Assembly (NCBI GenBank): GCA_037953745.1
Contig: JBAKBP010007927.1
Coordinates: forward strand, 31,418 to 95,417
From: Lithodes maja
Taxonomy: Eukaryota > Arthropoda > Malacostraca > Decapoda > Lithodidae
DNA: 64,000 nt
Reading direction: 5' to 3'
The position numbers and the translations under genes are program-made. Under the pieces are notes generated by a model that did no database searches, was not told where the DNA came from, and saw only the letters and a program-made list of their open reading frames with translations. Below are positions 34,870 to 44,518 of the stretch, one piece after another. Within the stretch, counting starts at the first letter, position 1; each line of letters opens with the position of its first letter.

Positions 34870-34920
34870 GATAGTCGAAAAATACCACGACGGATGTGAC
34901 CCTCCTCTCTGACAGGATGG

Positions 34921-35095
34921 TGGTGGGCGTTTCCGCACCCTCCTCAGCTCCCTGCCATGGAGTGGCTTCGGTCACCCAGGCTTTATTGTGGTCAGCAGGG
35001 AGGGTTCTGTGGGGGCGCTCGGTTATGGCCTTGGCCTTGCTCGGGGCCTTGGGGCTGTTCAGCCAGGCAGCTTGGGGAACAACAACAACAACTAA
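34921..35095 (+). mobile_element. SINE-1 copy, 5'-truncated
   Basis: Matches the 3' half of SINE-1 (GGGCGTTTCCGCACCCTCCT ... CTTGGGGAACAACAACAACA). It ends in (AAC)n. Just downstream (about 35113-35132) the minus strand reads GAGTTTGAATCCCGG, which resembles a tRNA T-arm/B box; this may be a fragment of a different, tRNA-derived SINE. Confidence 0.75.
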
Positions 35096-35256
35096 TGAAA
35101 GCATATGATTCTACCGGGATTCAAACTCGGGACACCACACCCAGAACATAAGTATCTAATATAATGAAAAGGATGTCACCGGTACTGAAGGGATTAACCC
35201 AATCAGTGCGGGCAATTTTTCGCTATAATAGGGCTTATTCAGGCACTCCTGATTGC

Positions 35257-35742
35257 TTAACCCTTCCCGCCCGGGCAGCATTATAACAGGACACCGCAGC
35301 AGATGGGCAGGAACCCGGGTGTCCTTATAAAAAGTCTGTAAGCTTGAAAGCCTATTCAGCTTGTTTTGAAATCCGCGCGTCCGACGTATGTAAACAAAGC
35401 CTGTCGGAGGCGACGCACGCACCTCTGGCAGCAAGCAGACGTCGGAGCTGTGTTGTTGTGTGTCTGCTAAGACAGATTGTCTTGAAAAGTGTGTCACATT
35501 GCTAAAATTGCGGCAAAATGCACTCCACGGAAATTATCGTCACAACTGAACCAGTTGACTTAGAGAGCTCTACTCAACGTCCGTCTACAGATTGGAAACC
35601 ACAGTACGTTTAGACATGCATGGAAATTGTCTAGCAGTTAAAATAACAAAGATACGTTAGCCTAGGCATTGATGTTTTTCGGCCATATCGCCCAGATCTC
35701 AACAATGTCCTTAGGAAGGCGAGCCCGGGCGGGAAGGGTTAA
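35257..35742 (+). mobile_element. piggyBac-type MITE, family M2, copy 2
   Basis: TTAA at 35257-35260 and 35739-35742 with near-perfect TIRs CCCTTCCCGCCCGGGC, 486 bp. It sits at the exact centre of a palindrome: ATTCAGGCACT ... TTGC before it and GCAA ... AGTGCCTGAAT after it. The interior has the blocks shared with copies 1 and 3, in the same orientation as copy 1. Confidence 0.85.
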
Positions 35743-36027
35743 GCAAGTGCCTGAATGAAATGAAATGTTTACAGCAAAAAAATAGAAGAAAAGTGCATTC
35801 AAATGAAACCACAACGAGCTCTGTAGCTCGCGGGTTCACCCACAGCATTACTACAGACATTGGCAATATTCGCAAATAATTAGCAATGTTCCGTTACATT
35901 TGCCTTTGGCAACACTGAATATATCTCGCGAGACACCACCACAGATCCTCAGTGCCGCGGCAGACGTGCTGGAGAGCAGATGGGGGCCTGCCGCACTCCT
36001 GATCACTCACACTCGTCTCCACAGGCT

Positions 36028-36487
36028 TTAACCCTTCTTGCCCGGGCTCGCCTTCCAAAGGACAGCACTCAGATCCGGGCGATCTGGCCGAAAAACGTTG
36101 TAATAGGCCTAACCCTATCTGTGTTATTTTAACTGCTAGAGAATTCACAGACATATAAAAACATAGCCCCGTTTTGTATCTGTAGACTGGCATTAAGTAG
36201 AACTCTCTAGGTCAACTGGTTCAGTTGTGATGACAATTTCCGTGGAGAGTTTTGATGCAGTTTTAGCAATATCGGACACTTACAGACACTAATTATAGTT
36301 CTAGCAGACAATAGCAACAAACCTCCGACTTCTTCTTGTTTTTGAAGCTGCGCGTCGTTCCGACCGGCTTTGTTTACAAACGTTTCAGCGCACGGCTTTC
36401 AAGCTTACGGATTTTAAAAGGACACCCGGGCTCCTACCGTTAGCAAGGGGTGTCATTTTAAAATGACACCCGGGCAGGAAGGGTTAA
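36028..36487 (-). mobile_element. piggyBac-type MITE, family M2, copy 3 (inverted)
   Basis: TTAA at 36028-36031 and 36484-36487, TIRs CCCTTCTTGCCCGGGC and CCCTTCCTGCCCGGGT, 460 bp. The shared interior (AGAGAGCTCTAC... block) is in opposite orientation to copy 2. Only about 285 bp separate the two, so they form a large inverted repeat. Confidence 0.8.
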
Positions 36488-36536
36488 TGGGCTTTAACTT
36501 CCATTATATTTCAAGGACGTACCTGTGAGGCAACCA

Positions 36537-36584
36537 CAGTGAAAGGGTTAACCAATAATGTTAGTGAAAGGGTTAACCAATAAT
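36537..36584 (+). repeat. Tandem duplication next to the FANCD2 exon
   Basis: AGTGAAAGGGTTAACCAATA followed by ATG occurs twice in direct succession, about 25 bp before the donor site of the FANCD2 exon in genome coordinates. The unit contains a TTAA end-like sequence, so it may derive from MITE ends. Confidence 0.7.
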
Positions 36585-36608
36585 GTGATAACTAAAGCTA
36601 AACCCCAC

Positions 36609-36776
36609 CTGTGAAAGTAGCTCTTGCCCCTGGAGGTCCCTGTTCTTGAGTGTACCGATCCAGAACGCATTGGTGCAGTTGTTGAGAGCCAGCATGACCT
36701 TGACCCGGTACACCAACATCTCCAGGCATTTTTTGAGGGGAGGCACATAGGCAGTCAGGCTCACATCTTGTTTCAC
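36609..36776 (-). CDS. FANCD2: FANCD2 orthologue, exon c (most 3' exon in the window)
   Basis: 168 bp, exactly 56 codons, phase 0 at both ends. The acceptor is CTCTCTTCACCAG|GTGAAAC (exon starts 36776) and the donor is TTTCACAG|GTGGGG (exon ends 36609). It encodes YVPPLKKCLEMLVYRVKVML and then LKNRDLQGQELLSQ. I recognise the latter as the conserved near-C-terminal segment of FANCD2, the protein that is monoubiquitinated and clamps DNA with FANCI during interstrand cross-link repair in the nucleus. The short acidic C-terminus should be in an exon at lower coordinates, which I could not find. The intron to exon b is 6.1 kb and holds LINE-B with a solo LTR. Confidence 0.85.
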
Positions 36777-36957
36777 CTGGTGAAGAGAGACAATACACTA
36801 TACTAAACTGCTAGGTACACCCATGATCAAAAGTGGTGCCTGTCCTTCCTACCTTCAATATTATTTTCCTTTGCTAGTTTAACACAAAATTACTCCTGCA
36901 GCACACTGAACTAAACTTGAATATAAAGACTTTAAACAAATTATTTACATTATGTAT

Positions 36958-37947
36958 GTGGATGAACGAATGAAGAAATCTGTGATGGATGCTAGGGTGT
37001 ATAGGGGTATTGGAGGTGGTCTGTCTGATCATTATGTAGTGGTAGCTAAGGTTAGGATACAAAAGAAGTGGATGAGGAGAGCTGGAGGGAGGCGAGAGGA
37101 GGGTGGAATGGTGAGGAGGGTGGAGAGGTTGCAGGAGGAGGAAGTCAGGGAGGAGTACAGGAGAGCAGTGGAAAGACGACTAGGTGGGTTCGACCTGGAA
37201 GTTATGGAGGAAGTGGAGGAGATGAGCAAGGTGTCTAAGGATGAGATCTGTGCAGTATGTGAGGAGGTGTGTGGAGTGAGGAGAAGAGGGAGGGGAGTGA
37301 AAGGTACAGCATGGTGGACAGAAGAGGTAAGAATAGCTGTGGAAAAAAAGAAAGCATATAGAGTGTGGTTGGGTAGTAGAGGGAATGAAGATTCCGAGAG
37401 ACAGAAACGAGCGAGGTACGTGGAGAGTAAGAGGGTGGTGAAGAGAGTAGTGAAGGAAAGTAAGAGAAGAGTAGATGAGGAATTTGGAAGGAATCTGAGT
37501 GTAAAATGGAGGGAGAGTAAGAAACTGTTCTGGAAAGAAGTCAAGAAAGTTAGGGAAGGTAGCAAGGGAAACAGTAAGGATGTGAAAGATAAGAATGGGA
37601 GAATGCTAGCCGAGAAGCAAGAGAGAGTCGAAAGATGGAGGGAGTACTTCAGTGAGTTGCTAAATGTAAGGAATGAAGAGCCAGCAAACATAGCTGGATA
37701 TGGTATGGGATAGAGAAGAAGAGAAGTAGTGGAGGAGGAGGTGGGGATCAGGAGGTCAGAAGTGTGGGAAGCCATGAAAAGAGTGAAGTTGGGGAAAGCA
37801 CCAGGAACAGATGGAGTGTGTGGGGAAATGTTGAGGTATGGTGGTGAGATAGTGATAGAATGGGTATGGAAAATGTGCAAACTAGCATGGGAGAAGGGGA
37901 GTGCACCCGATGACTGGAAGACTGGCATAATAGTCCCCCTATATAAG
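36958..37947 (+). pseudogene. LINE-B copy 1 ORF2, 5' part
   Basis: The open stretch to 37713 encodes the endonuclease end and the basic linker (KKKAYRVWLGSRGNEDSERQ). A stop follows (GMG*RRREV), then the frame continues 37729-37947 as VRLGKAPGTDG-type RT N-terminal sequence (KLGKAPGTDGVCGEMLRYGG, WKTGIIVPLYK). The premature stop is a single-codon change relative to copy 3 at 55.7 kb, which reads GGRRREV there. Confidence 0.8.
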
Positions 37948-39803
37948 TGTGACGCATGTCGAGTATGAGCATGCTGTACAGAACGCCCAGTCAGGCCCCA
38001 CCCTCGCTAGGATCGTCAGGGCAGGAACTTTGGCTGTAGTCTGTGTAGAGTTTCCTAACTCAGTTTATGTGAACCGTTGTACTATAAGTATTATCATTAT
38101 GTATTTTGTTTTCTTCTGAGTCAACGAGTTCTATTTTATATCATTAGTTATAAGTATTGTGTGTGGGACTTATATGTAATGATGAGAGGAGAGAGAGAGA
38201 GATATTACGTAACGGGGATCAGTGAGTGCGCCACGCGGGCCGGTAGGCCTAATTCCCTCCTCCCTCCTCCCTTCCTCCCTTTCAGCGCGTGGGAAGTTCT
38301 TTGTCGATCCCAGATTGAGAGAGAATATGACGTCATGATTGCCAGTGGGCGGTCCTTAAGTAGTTTGAGATATGCCGCTAGAGGGCCGAGTATAAAAAGA
38401 GAGGTCTCGCCATGTTTTACTCAGAACTCATCAGGCAAAGCGACCTCTCATATCCCTTGCAACTATCCATATTCTTCCGACTGATGTGAACTTTCTCTAC
38501 TCTCTGAACAGCCTATCTTCTTCTCTTCTCGTCCCTGTTTAACCTCCATGACCCCTTTGGTGCAGATTTAGTCAGCCAAAGTATTATCGCTTGAGTTCTC
38601 ACGAGATAAGTGCCTGTTAGATAGCCTATTTTTGGAAGGGTTAACTAGAATAGGATTGATTGATGTTTGTTGCACTCGTATATGCATTTCCCTGTGTGCG
38701 ATTATTCATGTTCCTGTTTTCTGCTGGTTTAGGCAATGCTAGACTGGGATAGGGTTTCTGAGTTGTGATTTCCTATGAGTACTAGGTTGCGGTTGAACCA
38801 GTACAATTGCAACGGAGACGTGGAACGCCTAGGTGGTCTTTCTGACTGTGTACCGTGGGAGTTTAGCACTGTGTTGCGAGTGAGGGCTTTTGCCTATGCC
38901 ACCCAACACTGTGTTATCTCATTTGCTTGACTTTGAGAGGATCGCCAGGAGAGAACCAGATACTAGTGATCTGGATCTCTCAAGAGAGCATCCCGTCAAT
39001 TACCGTAATTTGGCCGCACAGTCTTAAGGACCTCGCTAGGCTACGAGCCGCTTGCTCAGCCATTGTCTCTTAACCTTAGATATCCCAGCTAGACTTTGCT
39101 CGACCAGCAGATACAGCATAGTATTGAAGCTTCTCCTTATGTATATTATTGTTTAAGCACTATTGATTTCATGTGTGGCACGCCTAGCTACTTCAGAGAT
39201 TAGTGGCCCACGAGCACAATCTTAGTAGGCTATTGCCAGTGCATTGTCGGAGTACTTCTTCTTAATGTTTGCCATATCCTATTGCTTATTCTTATAATTC
39301 TTCTTATGTCAATTTAAAGCCTTTAATTACCAGTGAGTTATTCATTAAATTACTGTTCAAAATCCGATACTTACTTCTTATGAGTATTCGAGAAGCATCT
39401 AACTTATCAGAAGATTCCTTGCTTGATGCTCGAGGACTATTGTTTAACGTAACGTAATAGTGCCGATCCGAAGTAGAGGGTGGAGGACTTCTTAAGTTCT
39501 TAGTTCAAGGGTGGATTACTTCGGCTTCGGCCAACACTATTCTTTAGTGTTGTAGTACTTTCTTCTTTGTTTGATTGTTGACCAGACTAGATAACTCCCG
39601 TCTTGTTATTAGTCTGTTGTGTGAAACGCTAGTACCGAGTTCTTGTATACCCCGTTATAGCAGATAGAACTCTGGAGGGTAGTGGCGTTTTTTGTTCGGC
39701 TGGCAGTACTCTGGGGTTGGGATCGTGTGTTTCCGTTGTGGCAGCGAGCCATACTCGAGTCCTGTGTAAGAGCCCTAGTGTACCCGAGTGCCCGGTCGTA
39801 ACA
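37948..39803. mobile_element. Solo LTR inserted in LINE-B
   Basis: 1,856 bp starting TGTGACGC and ending GTCGTAACA, i.e. TG...CA. It splits the LINE-B RT frame at a point where other LINE-B copies read continuously (ATATAAGGGCAAAGG). The host bases TAAG are duplicated (37944-37947 and 39804-39807), a 4-bp TSD typical of Gypsy or BEL elements. There is no internal coding region and no second LTR, so it is a recombination product. It is unusually long for an LTR. Superfamily undetermined. Confidence 0.8.
38391..38430 (+). promoter_or_regulatory. Candidate LTR promoter: TATA box and initiator
   Basis: TATAAAAAG at 38391 followed 30 bp later by TCAGAACTCATCAG, which fits the arthropod initiator. 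This gives a transcription direction of plus for the LTR and divides it into a U3 of about 470 bp and a long R-U5. Confidence 0.5.
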
Positions 39804-41151
39804 TAAGGGCAAAGGGGAAAGAGGAGTGTGTGGTAACCACCGAGGAATATGTCTTCTAAGCGTAGTAGGGAAGGTATACAGTAGGGTAGTGATTGAGAGA
39901 GTGAGAGTGAGAACGGAGAAATGGATAGGCGACGAGCAGGGAGGTTTTAGGAAGGGAAGAGGATGTGTAGATCAGATTTTTACCCTGAATTGTGTTGTGG
40001 AGAAGTATCTGGAGAAGAAACAAAAGGTGTATGTTGCCTTTATGGACTTGGAGAAGGCCTATGACAGAGTGGATAGAGAAGGTTTGTGGAAAGTACTTAG
40101 AATATACGGAGTAGAGGGCAAGTTGCTGAAAGCAGTGAAGAGCATGTATGAGGGTGCAAAGGCGGCAGTACGTGTGGAGAGTGAGCAGAGCGAGTTCTTT
40201 GACCTGAATGTTGGTTTGAAACAGGGGTGTGTGATGTCCCCGTGGTTGTTTACTGTATATATGGATGGAGTCATGAAAGAAATACTATCAAGAGTAGTGG
40301 ATGTTGGTGTATCGCTGAAAAGGGAGGGAATTGAGTGGAAGCTACCTATACTGCTGTTTGCGGATGATACAGTTCTGATGAGTGATAATGAATGGGAGTT
40401 GCAGGGTCTGGTAAATGAGTTTGGAACAGTGTGCGAAAAACGGAATTTGAAGGTAAATGCGGGGAAGAGCAAGGTTATGGTCTTCGAAAGGGGTGAAGTC
40501 ACAGAGTGTGAGGTGAAGCTGAACGGTCAGGCTATGGAGATCGTCAACTCTTTTAAGTATCTGGGCAGTGTGTTGAGTAAAGATGGGACTATGGATGAAG
40601 AAGTGCGGGAGAGGGTACAACAGGGGAAGAGGGTTGTAGGAACGCTAAAAGCAGTAACAAGAAATAGGGTGGTCAGTATGGAAGTGAAGAAGTCCTTGCA
40701 TGACAGTGTGGTAATCCTGACACTGACTTACGGAAGCGAAGCATGGACGTTGGTTGAGAGACTCAGACCAAGAGTGAGAGCAGTGGAAATGAATTACTTC
40801 AGGAGTGCGTGCAGAGTTACATGGAGGGATAGACAGACTAATGAGGAAGTAAGAAGGAGGTGTTGTGTGGAGGTAGATGTGCTGGAAAGTGTGAAAAGGA
40901 ACAACTTGAGATGGTTCGGCCATATGGAACGCGAGAGAATGACTAAGAGAGTGTACGAGAGCGAGGTGGAGGGACAGAGAGGGAGAGGTAGACCGAATGA
41001 GAGGTGGAAGGATGGAGTGAGGAAGTACATGAACGAAGGCGGTGCTGGTGGGGGGGGAGGGGCGTCGACTGACCGGGGACAGAGGTGCATGGGGGCGGTT
41101 CGTTCGTGGCCACCCCTTCGGGGATCACGGCGTCAGGCAATAGATAGATAG
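39804..41151 (+). pseudogene. LINE-B copy 1 ORF2, RT and C-terminal domain
   Basis: The frame resumes after the LTR and is open from 39826 to the stop: CGNHRGICLLSVVGKVYSRV, motif A (VAFMDLEKAYDRV), motif B (LKQGCVMSPWLF), motif C (LLFADDTVLMSD). The C-terminal part has TYGSEAWTL and RNNLRWFGHMER, typical of LINEs whose ORF2 ends in a zinc-knuckle-like GRPNERW module. All three catalytic motifs are intact in this half. Clade not certain (RTE-like or related). Confidence 0.8.
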
Positions 41152-41169
41152 ATAGATTTACATATGTAT

Positions 41170-42544
41170 AATAATTATGTAAGTATATACTCAGGAACTT
41201 ACCCTATAGCTAGGGGTGGCCGACTCGAGACAGACCCCCCCCCCCCCCATACTCGAATTTCTTGAAGGGCGCCGAACTGTGTAAGTCTTGTAAAATGGTG
41301 ACGTCACACACCGAGCATCTGCTGCTATAGCTTAGGGTTATTTCTACCTGATGTCAAATTAAATCATTTAGCAGCTGATTCCTCGATACTTTATGAAAAC
41401 TTTAAAAACTAATATGTCTCTGCATCCTCTTATTGTCACGTTTTCATAACCAGCAACATATTTCGCTCCAAAATCTGGAGTATTATTACTGTAGAAGTGG
41501 GGAGCGGGAGACCTTAGCCGTAGCCACTATGCCTCTACATTCGTACTTAATCATGATTGTATTTCGATGTATTTTTACTTATTTTGTACTGAATTGTATT
41601 GCATTAGGTTAGGTTGTTGTTGTTGTTTTTCCCCAAGCTGCCTGGCCGTTCAGCTGGTTAGGTTAGTTATTACAATCAAATTAAGTAAAGCACTTCAAAA
41701 TACAAGTGTGATCAGGCGCAAATGTATGGGCATGGCGGCTGCGGCCATTTTTTTTTTTTTTTTCAGCGCACTGAGAAACGATCTAAAATTTACTTTCTGT
41801 TTTCACTGTTAATTTATTTTTGAGACATTTTGTTAATTGTATGCTTATATAAATATAAAACAAATATTTCAAAGTAAAAACAACATCAACTAAGACATAT
41901 CATTATTAATATATACCGAAAATAATGGTGAGCTATTTATTCAGAAAAAAACTAAATTTCTCATTTGTTCACCATTATATCATTTAGATAATGGGTAAAA
42001 TTTTATAATTTGACCAAATATCTTATATTGTTTGTATCTTAGGCCCCATTTAGTGCTGTATTATAGTCAATAATTCAGTTCGAAAAATGCCACTTGGCTA
42101 CCGACATCATTATATTAATCCACTGAGTATTTCGGCATATATAATACATTCTGTATGTACATATAATTCGAACTGACCCTTTGGTAGGGCTACAGGTCCA
42201 ACACTATTGGGAGCTTGATGAAGGTGTGTGTTTGCAACCGTAGGCTATTAATTGCCTACGAAATAAAATTTTATCCGACTATTATAGTCAGTCCTAAAAT
42301 GATAAATTTTCGGTTTTCTTTACTAAATTATCCAAAGAAAACGTTATTATCTACGGCTAAGGAAGATGGAGGCAAACGATTTTCTGTGTAAAGTAATGTA
42401 TGTTTAATTAACAGCAATGACACAAGTGAAGTTGGTTCCAGTACATAATTGAAACCATACATACACACATAAACCTGCGCAAGATTGCTTACCAGAGTAT
42501 CGGGACTCTTGCTTGTTAGTGTCTATATACTTTGCACCCACCCA
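41170..42544. other. FANCD2 intron sequence, AT-rich
   Basis: No coding signal. It includes a C homopolymer near 41238-41249 and a roughly 45-bp, severely truncated SINE-1 tail at about 41614-41655 (minus, GTTGTTGTT...CTGCCTGGCCG), flanked by TTAGGTTAG copies that look like its TSD. Confidence 0.5.
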
Positions 42545-42775
42545 CCCACCCAAAAAAAAATCACACACATCTAGGTTGCCCATGAGAAGACCCAGGAACC
42601 CAGGTCTATTTGGGGTCTCCAGCAAAAGATTCCCAGGTCCCATACCTCCCGGAGAGGTTCCGGTCTCAGCAGGCAGGGAGACACACAGCAGAGCCATACC
42701 ACAATGCCTGCCCACCTCTCATCCAGGCATGACCCTTCATATACCCTGGCTCCCCGGACCAGGCACCTGACGGAC
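42545..42775 (-). mobile_element. SINE-2 copy, in a FANCD2 intron
   Basis: Read on the minus strand it matches 16125-16340: AATAGTCCGTCAGGTGCCTG, ATATGAAGGGTCATGCCTGG, GACCGGAACCTCTCCGGG and CAACCTAGATGTGTGTG. Truncated at its 3' side near 42545, without the (TAGA)n tail. Confidence 0.65.
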
Positions 42776-42864
42776 TATTAATTAGTCAAATAATAAATAA
42801 TGAGAAACTGGAAGATTGACAATAAAAATTAAACATAACACTCTACAAAAACTTAAGTGTGAAC

Positions 42865-43014
42865 CTTCGAGTGTATGCAGACATTCTGGAGGAAACGTGT
42901 TGAAGCCTGGAGACTCTTAAGCAATGTGACGACATCATGCTTGTGTTGGCGCAGGCTGGCATCCATCAGCGGCATACCACTACGCACAAACATTTCGATG
43001 AACAGCCGGCTGTA
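42865..43014 (-). CDS. FANCD2: FANCD2 orthologue, exon b
   Basis: 150 bp, 50 codons, phase 0 at both ends. The acceptor is TTTGTTGTTGCTTACAG|TACAGC (starts 43014) and the donor is CACTCGAAG|GTTCAC (ends 42865). It encodes YSRLFIEMFVRSGMPLMDAS, then LRQHKHDVVTLLKSLQASTR and FLQNVCIHSK. It joins directly to exon c (CIHSK|VKQD), matching the order I know from vertebrate FANCD2 (RKHREDVLSLL ... HSKIHQ type). The in-frame ORF reads past the donor to a stop, so the splice site is needed. Confidence 0.85.
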
Positions 43015-43287
43015 CTGTAAGCAACAACAAACATAACACATTATAATATAAGAACAGGAGGCATGGGAACACAGATAACAACTATCTAGTAACTTTATTT
43101 TGTTTTTTGTTTTTCAATACAGTAGTTTAACCAGACCACTGAGTTTCAGAACAAAACTCTCAACCTAATAACTAGATGTATCAAGGGCCAAGTGTAATCT
43201 TATAACATGTACAGGACAAGAGACTGAAACTGCACTTATGTGTGGAACACTCAGTCTTAAAATTTTATGTATGCATGTATGTAAAAC

Positions 43288-43679
43288 TATGGTGATGGGC
43301 TGGTCTATCAGAGTGAGAACTGAGCGATTTCTGCCATACCCATAGCTTACTCTGACTGTTCCTTCTACTTATACATTTTCTAGATCTCAAGTGACCTCCC
43401 AATCTACCATGATTGGAAGCCAAAGAATCACATTTTTCCTTTGCCCCTCAACTTTCTCTTCATAATTGCTGAGGGGCACAGGGCCCTGGGTGGGGCTTTG
43501 GTTTCCCGGGCGTTTCCGCACCCTCCTCAGCTCCCCTCCATGGAGTGGCCTCGGTCCCCCAGGCTTTATTGTGGTAGGCAGGGAGGGTTCTGTGAGGGTG
43601 CTCAGTTATGGCCTTGGCCTTGCTCGGGGCCTTGGGGCTGTTCGGCCAGGCAGTCTGAGGAACGGCAACAACAACATGT
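43288..43679 (+). mobile_element. SINE-1 copy, near full length, in a FANCD2 intron
   Basis: Starts at about GGTGATGGGCTGGTCTATCA and ends GGAACGGCAACAACAACA. It is collinear with the 15.7-16.5 kb copy over its full length. It contains TGGTCTATCAG, a perfect match to the A-box consensus TRGYNNANNNG about 10 bp from its 5' end. It has no ORF. Confidence 0.8.
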
Positions 43680-43899
43680 ATAAAACCTGGGCACCGGAAA
43701 GTTTGGCACTTAATTTTTAGCACCAAAAACTTGGGTACCATGTTTAGTGATCAAATATCATGGTGCCCGAAACTCTTTGGCAAAGTTTCTGGTACAAAAA
43801 ATTCAGTGTCCAAGTTTCATAAACCGATATTAACTCCATCATTGTCAAATGTAAGCAATCCTAAATACACAAGTCAAGGGTGAACTGTAAGCAACCAAC

Positions 43900-44104
43900 C
43901 TTGAGGCATGAAGTGAGAATGGTGGAGGTGCTGTACTTCTTGAGGACCATGATGGAGGTGTGGAGGATTTTGATGGCTGAGTCCCACACCATGAACCGCT
44001 TGTTTTTGTCCTCTGGTGAGCTTGAGGACAGGAGGGACAGAGCCTTCTTGGTGCCACTCACCAGGTGCAACATGATCACACGGTAGTATTGGCCAAGGGT
44101 CCAT
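43900..44104 (-). CDS. FANCD2: FANCD2 orthologue, exon a (most 5' exon in the window)
   Basis: 205 bp: one base completing an upstream codon, then 68 codons, ending in phase 0. The acceptor is CCCACTGAGCAG|ATGGACC (starts 44104) and the donor is CTCAAG|GTTGG (ends 43900). It encodes WTLGQYYRVIMLHLVSGTKK and, further on, SSPEDKNKRFMVWDSAIKIL, ending SCLK. It splices in frame to exon b (SCLK|YSRLF). The 885-bp intron between them contains SINE-1. Further upstream exons should lie at higher coordinates on the minus strand; none was recognised up to 64 kb, so that intron is long or the exons lie outside. Confidence 0.85.
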
Positions 44105-44518
44105 CTGCTCAGTGGGGAGAGAGGATTGATAAATAATATACCATATATTTTACCTCATATACAATAACATACCCCACAATAATATGGTAGTAAACAAAGT
44201 AGGAAGAAATAGCAATACATATACAGATTATAATGTAAAACTTGCCAAATAAACAAACCAAAACAGGGACGACACAGTATAAAGGCACAAATAGGTAAAT
44301 ATACACTCCTCCCTCGGGTAGCGCGGGTATATCGTACTGGGACCGCGCCGCGCTACGCAAACACGCGCTACACAAAGCAAAGAACTTATGGGATTAATTC
44401 TATTGGTTCTGACGACTTCCCCAAAGTCACCTTTTTTACCATTTACCACCCAATAACCTTACCAAATATGGATCAAACATTAGTAACAGACAACCTAACC
44501 CTATTTTACAGATCATAT

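Larger units (their letters stand above)
35194..36551. mobile_element. Candidate outer TTAA element containing two M2 MITEs
   Basis: TTAACCCAATCAGTGCGG at 35194 and, inverted, TTAACCCTTTCACTGTGG ending at 36551 could be the ends of an older element. The match is only about 11 of 16 bases. It would contain M2 copies 2 and 3. Confidence 0.35.
36958..41155 (+). mobile_element. LINE-B copy 1, in a FANCD2 intron, interrupted by a solo LTR
   Basis: Flanked by a near-perfect 14-15-bp TSD: ATTTACATTATGTAT at 36943-36957 and ATTTACATATGTAT at 41156-41169. It begins at the end of the endonuclease domain (GLSDHYVVVAKVR) and continues through linker, RT and C-terminal domain to a 3' hairpin (CCCCTTCGGGGAT) and an (ATAG)n tail. 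It lies antisense to FANCD2. Removing the 1.86-kb solo LTR restores one continuous ORF2 order. Confidence 0.85.

Noticed and set aside
35113..35132. tRNA gene suggested by a T-arm/B-box-like sequence
   Set aside because: No acceptor stem, D-arm or anticodon arm at the right distance; at best a tRNA-derived SINE fragment.
37032..37928. Minus-strand ORF of 298 codons, Ser/Leu/Pro-rich
   Set aside because: Antisense shadow of the LINE-B ORF2; the same artefact appears opposite LINE-B copies at 40 kb and 57 kb.
42404..42770. Overlapping ORFs of 103 and 85 codons in a FANCD2 intron
   Set aside because: The sequence matches SINE-2 at 16.1 kb, so it is repeat-derived.
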